NCBI RefSeq assembly: GCF_011761945.1
Contig: NZ_JAASQV010000001.1
Span: 248,001-312,000 of the forward strand
Reading direction: 5' to 3'
From: Sphingomonas leidyi
GTDB taxonomy: Bacteria > Pseudomonadota > Alphaproteobacteria > Sphingomonadales > Sphingomonadaceae
DNA length: 64,000 nucleotides
Part shown: positions 24,389 through 33,062 of the stretch, piece by piece
Numbering within the stretch: position 1 is the first letter of the stretch
Layout: each line of letters starts with the position of its first letter
Program-made: the position numbers and the translations under genes
Notes under the pieces: generated by a model
Seen by the model: the letters and a program-made list of their open reading frames with translations, nothing else
Told to the model about the DNA's origin: nothing
Databases searched by the model: none

Positions 24389-26410
24389 ATGGCGGCGGTT
24401 CGTTTCGGATTGATGGCGTTGTTGCTCTGGTTGTTTGCCGGCGTGGCCCTGGCCCAGGCGCCGGGCGAGGAGCATGTGAAGATCACGCTGGTCGCGGAGA
24501 GCGATCGGCCCGCGCCCGGCAGCGAGGTGACGCTCGCGCTCGCCTCGGTGCCCGAGAAGGGCTGGCACGCCTATTGGCTCAATCCCGGCGATGCGGGCCT
24601 GCCGGCGCGCGCCGAATGGATCCTGCCCAAGGGGGCGAGCACTGGCGAGATTCGCTATCCGGTTCCCGAGCGGCTGACGATCGCCGGGCTGATGAACTAT
24701 GTCTATGAAGGCCCGTTCGCGCCGCTGGTGACGCTCAGGATCCCGGCCGATGCCACGGGTGCCTTTCCGGTGCGGGTAAAGCTGAACTACCTGGTTTGCA
24801 CCGATGCGATCTGCGTGCCCGGCAAGGCGGACCTGTCGACGACGCTCCAGATCGGCGACGGCAGCGTGGTTTCCAGCATTCGCGCGCAGTTCGACGTCTG
24901 GCGCGCAGCGCTGCCCAGGCCGCTCGGCGCGGAGGGGATCTATCAGGTCGATGGCAAGGCGCTGCGCCTCGCCATTCCGTTCCCGGCCGCTGCGACGGCG
25001 CAGGGCGAGGGATATTTCTTCCCCGCCACGCACGGCGCATTCGATTATGCCGCGCCCCAGAAGGTGGCGCGCGACGGCGACCGGGTGGTGGTCGAGACGG
25101 CGGGCGTGAAGGCGGTGGGGCCGATCGAGGGGCTGCTGGCGTTCGGCAAGCAGGGCTTCTGGGTGCGCGCGGTGCCCGGTGCCGTTCCGGCGGCGAAGGC
25201 TGCCCCCGCACAGATGCCGTGGAGCGGCGCGCTGTTCGCCTTTCTCGGCGCGGTGCTGGGCGGGCTGATCCTCAACATCATGCCCTGCGTCTTCCCGATC
25301 CTCAGCCTCAAGGCGCTGAGCCTGGCCAAGGCCAATGCCGAGGGCGGCGATCCGCGCGCCGAGGCGCTGGCCTATACCGCGGGCGTGGTGCTGGTCTGCC
25401 TGGCGCTGGGCGGCAGTTTGCTGGCGCTGCGGGCGGGCGGCGCGACGCTGGGCTGGGCCTTCCAGCTGCAGGATCCGCGCGTCATCCTGGTGCTCCTCCT
25501 CCTGGTCGCCGGCATCGCCTTCAACCTGGCCGGGCTGTTCGAGCTTTCCGCCCCCGGCTTCGTCAACCGCGCAACCGCCAGGGGAACCGGCGGTGCCTTC
25601 ATGACCGGCGCGCTCGCCGCCTTCGTCGCGACGCCGTGCACCGGCCCGTTCATGGGCGCGGCGCTGGGCGCGGCGCTGGTGCTGCCCTGGCCGGCGGCGC
25701 TGGCGGTGTTCGGCGGCCTCGGGCTCGGCATCGCGCTGCCCTTCCTGCTGCTCGGCTTCGTGCCCGCTTTCCGCCGGCTGCTGCCCCGGCCGGGTGCCTG
25801 GATGGAGACGCTGCGCCGCATCCTCTCGGTGCCGATGTTCCTGACGGCTCTCGCCCTCGCCTGGGTGCTGGGGCGGCAGGCCGGGGTGGCCGGCATGACG
25901 ATCGGCCTTGCCGCTGCCTTGCTCGCGACGCTGGGCCTATGGTGGGCGGGCCTGCGCCAGCGCCGCGGCAAGGCGCGCGCCTGGCTGCCGGCCGTGCCGC
26001 TCCTGGCCCTCGCCCTCGCCGCGACCGCGCTGGTCAACGCCGCGCCCGCCGGGACCGGGGCCGTCGTGCCGGGCGCCGAGAAGTTCAGCGAGGCCCGCCT
26101 CGCCGAACTGACCGCGCAGGGCAAGCCGGTCTTCGCCTATTTCACTGCCGACTGGTGCCTCACCTGCAAGGTCAACGAGAAGGCCGTGATCGAGACGGAT
26201 GCCGTCGCCAGGGCGCTGGCCGATCACAAGGTGACGGTGCTGGTCGGCGACTGGACCGATGGCGATCCCGCGCTCGGCCGCTTCATCGAACGGCATAACC
26301 GCGCGGGCGTGCCGCTCTATCTGTGGTACAAGCCGGGCGAGGCCGAACCGCGGGTCCTGCCCCAGATATTGACCCAGGCCATGCTGGTCGACCTGGCAAG
26401 CAAGGGCTGA
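24389..26410 (+). CDS. DsbD-like thiol:disulfide interchange protein
   Basis: Protein of 673 residues with three modules. After a signal peptide (cleavage near VALAQ, residue 20) comes a periplasmic beta-rich domain with the Cys pair in LNYLVCTDAICVPGK. Then an eight-helix membrane domain carries the redox cysteines in NIMPCVFPILSLKAL (Cys300) and ATPCTGPFMGAALG (Cys417). Last is a thioredoxin domain with WCLTC (Cys590/Cys593). This is the layout of DsbD/ScsB, which carries electrons from cytosolic thioredoxin to periplasmic partners. The N-terminal domain looks closer to ScsB. A redoxin gene follows after 14 bp and may be its client. Confidence 0.9.
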   Translation: MAAVRFGLMALLLWLFAGVALAQAPGEEHVKITLVAESDRPAPGSEVTLALASVPEKGWHAYWLNPGDAGLPARAEWILPKGASTGEIRYPVPERLTIAGLMNYVYEGPFAPLVTLRIPADATGAFPVRVKLNYLVCTDAICVPGKADLSTTLQIGDGSVVSSIRAQFDVWRAALPRPLGAEGIYQVDGKALRLAIPFPAAATAQGEGYFFPATHGAFDYAAPQKVARDGDRVVVETAGVKAVGPIEGLLAFGKQGFWVRAVPGAVPAAKAAPAQMPWSGALFAFLGAVLGGLILNIMPCVFPILSLKALSLAKANAEGGDPRAEALAYTAGVVLVCLALGGSLLALRAGGATLGWAFQLQDPRVILVLLLLVAGIAFNLAGLFELSAPGFVNRATARGTGGAFMTGALAAFVATPCTGPFMGAALGAALVLPWPAALAVFGGLGLGIALPFLLLGFVPAFRRLLPRPGAWMETLRRILSVPMFLTALALAWVLGRQAGVAGMTIGLAAALLATLGLWWAGLRQRRGKARAWLPAVPLLALALAATALVNAAPAGTGAVVPGAEKFSEARLAELTAQGKPVFAYFTADWCLTCKVNEKAVIETDAVARALADHKVTVLVGDWTDGDPALGRFIERHNRAGVPLYLWYKPGEAEPRVLPQILTQAMLVDLASKG

Positions 26411-26424
26411 GAAGGAGAGCGAAG

Positions 26425-27039
26425 ATGATTCATCGCATGCTGGTCGGTGCCGCCATCGTCGCGGCGGGTGTCGCTGCCGCGCCGCTCATGGCCGAGCCCG
26501 ATGTCGCCGCCGCCGTCCCCAATTTCCGCGCCCTCGACATGCACGGCAAGGTGGTCGACCTCTCGGCCTATCGCGGCAGGACCGTGGTGCTCGAATGGAA
26601 CAACCCCGGCTGCCCCTTCGTGAAGAAGCATTATGGCAGCGGCAACATGCAGAGGACCCAGGCGGCGGCGACCGCGCAGGGCGTGGTGTGGCTGACGATC
26701 AATTCGGGTGCGCCGGGCCTGCAGGGGCACATGACCGGGGCCGAGGCGCAGAAGTTCGTCGCCGCGGAGAAGGCGAAGCCCACTGCCTATCTGCTCGATC
26801 CCAAGGGGCTGGTCGGCAAGGGCTATGGCGCCAAGACGACGCCGCATTTGTATATCATCGATGGCCAGGGCCGGCTCGCCTATAAGGGCGGGATCGACGA
26901 CAAGCCGACGGCCGACGCGGCGGACATCGCGGGGGCACGCAACCATGTGCTGGCGGCGCTGGCCGAGATGCGCGCGGGCAAGCCGGTATCGGTACCCGAG
27001 ACGCGACCCTATGGCTGCAGCGTGAAATACGCCGGTTGA
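26425..27039 (+). CDS. exported redoxin (peroxiredoxin/AhpC-TSA-like)
   Basis: Protein of 204 residues from the ATG at 26425 behind GAAGGAGAGCGAAG. The signal peptide ends near PLMAE (residue 23). The thioredoxin fold carries a single active-site cysteine in WNNPGCPFVKKHYGSGNM, the marker of this redoxin family, and a cis-proline in KTTPHLYIIDGQG. A second Cys lies at the C-terminus (YGCSVKY). It sits 14 bp behind the dsbD-like gene, so it is probably kept reduced by that membrane protein and acts on peroxides or other thiols outside the cytoplasm. Confidence 0.87.
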   Translation: MIHRMLVGAAIVAAGVAAAPLMAEPDVAAAVPNFRALDMHGKVVDLSAYRGRTVVLEWNNPGCPFVKKHYGSGNMQRTQAAATAQGVVWLTINSGAPGLQGHMTGAEAQKFVAAEKAKPTAYLLDPKGLVGKGYGAKTTPHLYIIDGQGRLAYKGGIDDKPTADAADIAGARNHVLAALAEMRAGKPVSVPETRPYGCSVKYAG

Positions 27040-27122
27040 CGGCATGACGTCTGCCCCCTTGTGCGACGCAACAAAGCGTTGCAGCATGCGATCCGTCGGC
27101 ATTACCGGCACATGGGAGGCGC

Positions 27123-28559
27123 ATGGCGGCACGCGGGGCGTTCGACGAAATCTGGGGGCATGGCGGGCCTGACAGTCCGCGCGCCGAGTTCGCCGCGCTT
27201 TCGAGGTGGCTGGCCGAAACCGATGCCGCCGAGCTGCAGCGCCGCCAGCAATCCGCCGAAGCCGCGTTCCGCCAGCTGGGCATCACCTTTGCCGTCTATG
27301 GCGACAGCGACGCGGCGGAGCGGATCATTCCGTTCGACATCGTGCCGCGCGTGTTCCTGGCCGGCGAATGGGCGCGGCTCTCGGAAGGGCTGGTCCAGCG
27401 CGTCGAGGCGATCAACGCCTTCCTGGAGGATATCTATGGCGCGCGCCGGATCCTGCGCGAAGGCGTGATCCCGCCCGAGCTGATCTATCTCAACGCGCAG
27501 TTCCGTGCCGAGGTCGACGGCGTCCGCCCGCCGCACGGCGTATGGGCGCATATCTGCGGCATCGACCTGGTGCGCACCGGGCCGGATCAGTTCTACGTGC
27601 TCGAGGACAACGCCCGCACGCCCTCCGGCGTGTCGTACATGCTCGAGAATCGCGAGGCGATGATCCGCCTCTGCCCCGAGCTGTTCCGCGACTTTCGCGT
27701 GGCGCCGGTGGACAGCTATCCCGACATGCTGCTGAAGACGATGCAGTCGGTCGCGCCGGGCGGCAACCCCCGGCCGGTCTGCGTCGTACTCACGCCGGGC
27801 CATTTCAATTCGGCCTATTACGAGCACAGCTTCCTCGCGGATTCGATGGGCGTCGAGCTGGTCGAGGCGGCGGACCTGGTGGTGGACGACGATGTCGTCT
27901 GGATGCAGACGATCGCGGGGCGGGTGAAGGTCGACGTCATCTATCGCCGTATCGACGACGATTTCCTCGATCCGCTGGTCTTCCGCCCGGATTCGATGCT
28001 CGGCGTGCCGGGTATCATGGCGGCATATCGCGCCGGCAATGTCGCGATCCTCAACGCGCCGGGCAACGGCATCGCCGACGACAAGGCGATCTACAGCTAC
28101 ATGCCCGAGATCGTCCGCTTCTATTCTGGCGGCGAGGCCAGGCTGCCGAACGTCGAGACCTGGCGCTGCCGCGAGCCCGACGCGCTGAACTATGTGCTTG
28201 CCAATCTGCCGGAGCTGGTGGTGAAGCTGGTCGACGGATCGGGCGGCTATGGCATGCTTGTCGGCCCCACTGCGACGCGGGCCGAGATCGCGGCCTTCCG
28301 CGCCGCGCTGGTCGCCGAGCCGCATCGCTACATCGCCCAGCCCACGCTGGCGCTGTCCACCGTGCCCACGCTGGCCGAGCAAGGCCTGGCGCCGCGCCAT
28401 GTCGATTTCCGTCCCTTCGTGCTGACCGGTAGCGACGGCGTGCGCGTGGCGCCGGGCGGGCTCACCCGGGTGGCGCTGCGCGAAGGCTCGCTGGTGGTGA
28501 ACTCCAGCCAGGGGGGCGGCACCAAGGACAGCTTCGTGCTGCTGGACGACGGGGCATGA
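27123..28559 (+). CDS. circularly permuted ATP-grasp type 2 protein
   Basis: Protein of 478 residues of the CP_ATPgrasp family (DUF404/DUF407). Characteristic segments are the N-terminal FDEIWGHGG, ITFAVYGDSDAAERIIPFDIVPR, FLEDIYG, DLVRTGPDQFYVLEDNARTPSGVSYMLENR, VVLTPGHFNSAYYEHSFLA, and the glycine-rich LVDGSGGYGMLVGP that contacts ATP. ATP-grasp enzymes join a carboxylate to an amine using ATP. First gene of a three-gene set with the alpha-E and transglutaminase genes, found together in many bacteria and thought to make or process a peptide or amide. Product unknown. Confidence 0.93.
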   Translation: MAARGAFDEIWGHGGPDSPRAEFAALSRWLAETDAAELQRRQQSAEAAFRQLGITFAVYGDSDAAERIIPFDIVPRVFLAGEWARLSEGLVQRVEAINAFLEDIYGARRILREGVIPPELIYLNAQFRAEVDGVRPPHGVWAHICGIDLVRTGPDQFYVLEDNARTPSGVSYMLENREAMIRLCPELFRDFRVAPVDSYPDMLLKTMQSVAPGGNPRPVCVVLTPGHFNSAYYEHSFLADSMGVELVEAADLVVDDDVVWMQTIAGRVKVDVIYRRIDDDFLDPLVFRPDSMLGVPGIMAAYRAGNVAILNAPGNGIADDKAIYSYMPEIVRFYSGGEARLPNVETWRCREPDALNYVLANLPELVVKLVDGSGGYGMLVGPTATRAEIAAFRAALVAEPHRYIAQPTLALSTVPTLAEQGLAPRHVDFRPFVLTGSDGVRVAPGGLTRVALREGSLVVNSSQGGGTKDSFVLLDDGA

Positions 28560-28563
28560 GCCG

Positions 28564-29505
28564 ATGCTGATGCTCTCCCGCACCGCGGCGGCGCTCTACT
28601 GGCTCGGCCGCTATCTCGAGCGGGCGGATTTCATTGCCCGGCTGGTCGAGGCTACCATCCGCCTCGACGCGCTCTCCGCTCGTCCCGCCGGCGACGCGGC
28701 ATGGCAGAGCGCGCTCGCCGTCACCTATACCGACCAGGCCTTTGCCGCGACCGGGCAGGAGCCGACCCAGGCCCATGTCGCGCGCTTCCTCGCGCTCGAC
28801 GACGGCCATCCCGGCTCGATCGTCCGCTGCCTGGAGATGGCGCGCAACAATGCCCGCGCCGTGCGCACCGCGCTCACCCGCGAGGCCTGGACGGCGATCA
28901 ATCGCGCCTGGCTGCTCTTCCAGAACCGCCAGACCATCGGCGGCGCCACCGCCACGCTCAACCTGCTCGAGCAGGTGAAGGGCGAAACGCGCGGCTTCGA
29001 AGGCGCGATCCACCGGATGATGCGCAACGAGGCGACCTTGCTCATCCAGCTCGGCGCGGCGATCGAGCGGGCGGACAACACCGCGCGGCTGGTCGACGTC
29101 AAATACCATCTGCTCCTGCCCCAGGACGAGCGGATCGGCGGCGTGGTCGATCGCGACCAGTGGAACACGATCCTGCAGACCGTCTCGGCGGTGAACGCCT
29201 ATCGCTGGCTCTACGATGACGGGCTCCAGCCGGCCAATGTGATCGACCTGCTGATCAGCCGCGCCGAGCTGCCGCGCAGCCTGGCCGCCTGTGTCGAGGA
29301 AGTGGTCGCGCTGCTCAACGCGCTCGCCAAGCGCACCGGGCTCCAGGGCGAGGCGGACCGCATGGCCCGCGCCCGCCTGGCCCGGATGCAGAAGACCAGG
29401 ACCCATGACGCGATCGTCTCCGGCCTGCACGAGCATCTGGAGGCGTTCGTCCGCGAGAATGCGCTGCTCGATGGCGCGATCGCCCGGCAGTTCAGGTTCA
29501 TCTGA
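28564..29505 (+). CDS. alpha-E domain protein
   Basis: Protein of 313 residues, almost wholly alpha-helical. It opens with MLSRTAAALYWLGRYLERADFIARLVEA, the typical first helix pair of the alpha-E (DUF403) family, and has IERADNTARLVDVKYHLL in the middle, an internal repeat of the same ERAD-x-x-ARL pattern. The biochemical role is not known, but it travels with the ATP-grasp protein (4 bp upstream here) and transglutaminase, whose start overlaps its stop by one base. It may be a scaffold or a substrate-binding partner of the ATP-grasp enzyme. Confidence 0.93.
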   Translation: MLMLSRTAAALYWLGRYLERADFIARLVEATIRLDALSARPAGDAAWQSALAVTYTDQAFAATGQEPTQAHVARFLALDDGHPGSIVRCLEMARNNARAVRTALTREAWTAINRAWLLFQNRQTIGGATATLNLLEQVKGETRGFEGAIHRMMRNEATLLIQLGAAIERADNTARLVDVKYHLLLPQDERIGGVVDRDQWNTILQTVSAVNAYRWLYDDGLQPANVIDLLISRAELPRSLAACVEEVVALLNALAKRTGLQGEADRMARARLARMQKTRTHDAIVSGLHEHLEAFVRENALLDGAIARQFRFI

Positions 29506-30317
29506 TGCGGATCGCGATCGAGCACCGCACTACCTATCGCTTCAGCGAACCCCAGGCGCGCATCGTCCAGATGCTGCGCCTTACCCCGTGCGACACACAG
29601 GACCAGACGGTGGTGAGCTGGCTGGTCGGCGTGGATCGCGACGCGCGCCTTCGCGATACGGGCGACGGCTTCGGCAACATGGTGACGATGCTCTATGCCG
29701 AGGGCCCGATCGAGGCGCTCGACATCACGGTGACGGGCGAAGTGCTCACCAGCGAGGCGAGCGGCGTGGTGCGCGGCGCCCTCGAGCCGCTGCCGCCGCT
29801 CTTCTACCTGCGCGGCACCGCGCGCACCGAGGCGAGCGACGCGCTGTTCGTCTTCGCCGCGGACAGCGCCGGCACGGCCGACGATACGCTCGAGCGGCTG
29901 CACGCCTTCAACGCCGCGCTCCACCGGCGTTTCCCCTGCGTGCCCGACCTGCCCGATGCCGGCTGCACGGCATCAAGGGCATTCGAGACGGGCGGTAAGG
30001 TCAGCTCGCGCGACGTCGCCCAGATGTTCATCGCGGGAGCCCGCGGGCTGATGGTGCCGGCGCGCTATGCGTCCGGCTATCGTGCCGAGGATGCCGCCCG
30101 CTCCGCTCCGCACGCCTGGGCGGAAGCGCATGTCGAGGGCCTGGGCTGGGTGGGCTTCGACCCCTCGACCGGGCTCAGCCCCGACGAGAGCTATGTCCGC
30201 GTTGCGATCGGGCTCGACGCGAGCGGCGCCGCGGCGACGGGCGGCATGCGGATCGGGCATGGGCAGGAGCAACTGGCCGTGGACCTGCACGTCGATCGGC
30301 TGGGGGGCGAGGAATAG
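29505..30317 (+). CDS. bacterial transglutaminase-like protein
   Basis: Protein of 270 residues. The N-terminal beta domain starts with MRIAIEHRTTYRFSEPQARIVQMLRLTP, the family hallmark. The catalytic Cys-His-Asp core is altered: the segment that normally holds Cys reads MFIAGARGLMVPARYASGYR, with the Cys position replaced by Ala, while His and Asp are retained in SAPHAWAEAHVEGLGWVGFDPSTG. If this alignment is right, the protein could be non-catalytic or use another nucleophile. Third gene of the ATP-grasp/alpha-E/transglutaminase operon, read by TGATG coupling. Confidence 0.9.
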   Translation: MRIAIEHRTTYRFSEPQARIVQMLRLTPCDTQDQTVVSWLVGVDRDARLRDTGDGFGNMVTMLYAEGPIEALDITVTGEVLTSEASGVVRGALEPLPPLFYLRGTARTEASDALFVFAADSAGTADDTLERLHAFNAALHRRFPCVPDLPDAGCTASRAFETGGKVSSRDVAQMFIAGARGLMVPARYASGYRAEDAARSAPHAWAEAHVEGLGWVGFDPSTGLSPDESYVRVAIGLDASGAAATGGMRIGHGQEQLAVDLHVDRLGGEE

Positions 30318-30353
30318 GATCTTCCCTCGCAACCTGGTTGCGCGGGGGCCGGA

Positions 30354-31139
30354 TCAGGCGAAGGCGGCTGCGTTCGCCTGTATCGGCGCCGCGACGTGCA
30401 GGTCCTCGTCCTCCAGCACCGACCAGCCATTGGGGCCTAGCACTTCGATCGGGCGATAGCGCGTCTTGTAGGCCATCCGCTCGCTGCCCTTCACCCAATA
30501 GCCGAGATAGACATAGGGCAGGCCGGCGGCCTGGCTGCGCAGGATGTGCTCCATGATGATGAAGTTGCCCAGGCCCGGGCGGCTGTCGTCATCGGCAAGG
30601 AAGAAGCTGTAGATCATCGACAGGCCGTCGGCCTGCTGATCGGTGATGCAGGCGCCGACCAGCCGGCCACGCGCGCCGTCCACCGAAGGCTCGCGATATT
30701 CGATCACATAGGAGCTGACCGGCGACTGCTCGACCATGTCGGCATAGTCGTTCTCGTCCATCGCCGCCATGCCGCCGCCGGGATGGCGCGCCCCGAGATA
30801 GCGGTGGAGCAGCGCGAACTGCTCCTCGGTCGCCCAGGGCTTGCAGGCGGTGATCTCCAGGTCCGAATGGCGCTTGAGCAGCTTGCGCTGGCTGGCATTG
30901 GGCTTGAACGCATCGGCGACGACGCGGACCGAGACGCAGGCGGTGCAGCCCGCGCAGCTCGGCCGATAGGCGACCGACTGGCTGCGGCGAAAGCCGATGC
31001 GGCCCAGCGCGTCGTTCAGTTCGCCCGCGTGCAGTCCCGAAAGCTCGGTGAAGATCTTCCGCTCCTGCCGCCCCGGCAGATAGGGGCAGGGGGAAGGGCT
31101 GGTGACGAAGAACCGCGGAAAACGGGAAAGTGCAGTCAC
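30354..31139 (-). CDS. bpt: aspartate/glutamate leucyltransferase (N-end rule)
   Basis: Protein of 261 residues beginning at GTG 31139. The family N-terminus [16 protein letters not shown], the cysteine set [15 protein letters not shown], and [42 protein letters not shown] are all diagnostic for the Bpt/Ate1 transferases. Bpt transfers Leu from leucyl-tRNA to N-terminal Asp or Glu, marking proteins for ClpS/ClpAP. The window also holds cpdR, another proteolysis gene, but they are not linked. The gene converges with the transglutaminase operon. Confidence 0.94.
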   Translation of the reverse strand: MTALSRFPRFFVTSPSPCPYLPGRQERKIFTELSGLHAGELNDALGRIGFRRSQSVAYRPSCAGCTACVSVRVVADAFKPNASQRKLLKRHSDLEITACKPWATEEQFALLHRYLGARHPGGGMAAMDENDYADMVEQSPVSSYVIEYREPSVDGARGRLVGACITDQQADGLSMIYSFFLADDDSRPGLGNFIIMEHILRSQAAGLPYVYLGYWVKGSERMAYKTRYRPIEVLGPNGWSVLEDEDLHVAAPIQANAAAFA

Positions 31140-31242
31140 CCCTTATGCCCCTATCTTCTGGTCGATACGCTGACCCGGCAGCGCTGAATATGCGGTGGTT
31201 CGCCAAGGATGAAAAGCGGCTTTACCATGAAAGAGGGTTAAC

Positions 31243-31436
31243 GATTCACCAGTTTCGCGGAGCGCGCGGACGTTAACCATCGGGCCGCGTAAATCGCTGC
31301 CTGAAAAGGGGAATTTGTCCTGTGCGGCCATCATACCGGCTGCGGCGAATCGTGTGAATCCAGCGACGACTCAATTCGTCGCGCGTGCGATTCGTTTCAT
31401 CGGGTCGGTGCGGAACAGAAGGAGTCCTGCGGAGTC
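31243..31436. promoter_or_regulatory. cluster of seven GANTC (CcrM-type) sites
   Basis: GANTC occurs at 31243, 31347, 31356, 31368, 31389, 31422 and 31432; six fall within 90 bp. At this base composition about one per 300 bp is expected. CcrM methylates GANTC in alphaproteobacteria, so this may be a methylation-sensitive control region. Confidence 0.55.
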
Positions 31437-31526
31437 GCGGGCGTTCTCGACGGGCAGGAAGTCGCTGGCCTCCTCCCGTCATGCTGCGCTGGTTCCGGGC
31501 CTATCCCCCTTGAGGCAAATACCTCG

Positions 31527-31555
31527 CTCGTCATCCGCCTTCGCGGGGTGACGAG
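31527..31555. repeat. REP-like palindrome
   Basis: CTCGTCA (31527-31533) and TGACGAG (31549-31555) flank CC/GG-rich interior sequence around a TTCG. It resembles the GTCATCC-type element at 42077-42104. Confidence 0.5.
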
Positions 31556-31704
31556 AAGTGGATGCAAGCCGAGCCCCTTTCCCCCATCGCGAACCCGCGC
31601 AGCGAGCCCTCGCTTGGGAGGGGGAAACAGGGGCCCCCGATAGTCCAAACTTCCTGAACGTCGACGGCCCGAAGCCGCCGCGGATCAGTCGCGCGCCGTC
31701 CGGA

Positions 31705-32949
31705 TCAGGCCAGCTCGACCAGCTGCACCTCATATTGCGCGCGCCGCAGCGCGGTCATCAGCCGGTCGAGATGGTCGCGGTCGCGCGTCTCGCACTCCAC
31801 GTCGAGGCTCAGGCCCTTGGCCGGCAGGTTGGTGAAGATGCGCTGGTGCGAAAGCTCCAGGATGTTGACCGAGAGCTGCTCGAAGATCTGCGCCACCTTG
31901 TAGAGCGCGCCCGGCCGGTCCTGCAGGCGGATGCGCAGCCGCGCCATCCGGCCCGAGCGGGCAAGGTCGCGCAGCAGCACATAGGCGAGCAGCCGCGGAT
32001 CGATGTTGCCGCCGCACAGCACGATCCCCACGGTCTTGCCCTTGAAGCGCTGCGGCTCGGCGAGCAGCGCGGCGAGGCCGGCGGCGCCGGCACCCTCGAC
32101 CACCGTCTTCTCGATCTGGAGCAGCAGGCTCACCGATTCCTCGAGGCGGCGCTCGCTCACCAGCACGATGTCGTCGACCAGCGCCTCGACCAGCTTGGCG
32201 GTGATGCCGCCCGGCTGCTTCACGGCGATGCCCTCGGCCAGCGTATCGCCGGCGCAGGGCATGTCGGTGTGGTGGATGCGGTTGTACATCGAGGGGTAGA
32301 GCTCGGCCTGGACGCCGACCACTTCGATGTCGCGTCCTTCCGACTTGGCCACGGTGGCGCAGCCCGAGATCAGGCCGCCGCCGCCGATCGGGATGATCAG
32401 CGTGTCGATGTCCGGCACATCCTCGATCATCTCGAGCGCCAGGGTGCCCTGGCCGGCGATGATGCGCGGATCGTCGAAGGGATGGACGAAAGTGAAGCCG
32501 TGCTCCGCCTCCAGCTTGCGGGAATGCGCATAGGCGGCGTCGAACGTCTCGCCTTCCAGGATCACGTTGGCGCCGTGATGCTCGGTCTGCGTCACTTTCA
32601 CGATCGGCGTGTTCTTCGGCATCACGATCGTGCTCGGGATGCCGAGCCGGGTGGCGTGATAGGCGAGGCCCTGGGCATGGTTGCCGGCCGATGCGGCGAT
32701 CACGCCCTTGGCGCGCGCCGCTTCGTCGAGCTGGAGCAGCGTGTTGAGCGCGCCGCGCTCCTTGTAGGCGGCGGTGAACTGCAGGTTCTCGAACTTGAGA
32801 TAGACGGTCGCGCCGGTCAGGTCCGACAGCGTCTTGCTCACCAGCGTCGGCGTCCGCACGATCTGGCCCATGATGCGCGCCTGCGCTGCACGGACGTCGT
32901 CGATCGATACGGGGAGCGGCTGGGTCGCCGGGACTGTCTTGCTGGCCAT
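31705..32949 (-). CDS. ilvA: threonine ammonia-lyase with ACT domain
   Basis: PLP enzyme of 414 residues. The cofactor lysine is Lys63 in FTAAYKERGALN. Further landmarks are the phosphate loop IPIGGGGLISG, SAGNHAQG and VLCGGNIDP. The C-terminal 75 residues form a single ACT domain (RIRLQDRPGALYKVAQIFEQLSVNI), as in the shorter biosynthetic/catabolic forms. It converts threonine to 2-oxobutyrate for isoleucine synthesis or threonine use; the ACT domain suggests amino-acid control. It stands alone at the edge of the GANTC-rich gap, which lies downstream of it. Confidence 0.92.
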   Translation of the reverse strand: MASKTVPATQPLPVSIDDVRAAQARIMGQIVRTPTLVSKTLSDLTGATVYLKFENLQFTAAYKERGALNTLLQLDEAARAKGVIAASAGNHAQGLAYHATRLGIPSTIVMPKNTPIVKVTQTEHHGANVILEGETFDAAYAHSRKLEAEHGFTFVHPFDDPRIIAGQGTLALEMIEDVPDIDTLIIPIGGGGLISGCATVAKSEGRDIEVVGVQAELYPSMYNRIHHTDMPCAGDTLAEGIAVKQPGGITAKLVEALVDDIVLVSERRLEESVSLLLQIEKTVVEGAGAAGLAALLAEPQRFKGKTVGIVLCGGNIDPRLLAYVLLRDLARSGRMARLRIRLQDRPGALYKVAQIFEQLSVNILELSHQRIFTNLPAKGLSLDVECETRDRDHLDRLMTALRRAQYEVQLVELA

Positions 32950-33062
32950 GATTCCGCTCGCCTAGACCATCTGGCGGCGGGGGGAAACCACGCTTCTGCG
33001 ATGAAGGCCATGTTCGCCGGGCATGAAGGCGCCGTATCTGGCGCGCGGGGAGAACAGGCCCT

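Larger units (their letters stand above)
31140..31704. other. long intergenic region, GANTC-rich, no gene seen
   Basis: 565 bp between bpt and threonine ammonia-lyase. It holds two TTAAC-type motifs (GGGTTAACG at about 31235 and GTTAACC at about 31273), seven GANTC sites, a palindrome at 31527-31555 and a long TTTCCCCC / GGGGGAAA pair around 31568-31630. No frame in it has protein-like composition or a convincing start, and no DnaA box is present. Confidence 0.6.

Noticed and set aside
31315..31551. Small open frame of 78 codons in the bpt-ilvA gap
   Set aside because: Random-looking composition, no ribosome site, and it crosses the REP-like palindrome.
31140..31704. GANTC-rich gap considered as a replication origin
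   Set aside because: No DnaA box (TTATCCACA-like), no AT-rich unwinding stretch, and no usual origin neighbours.
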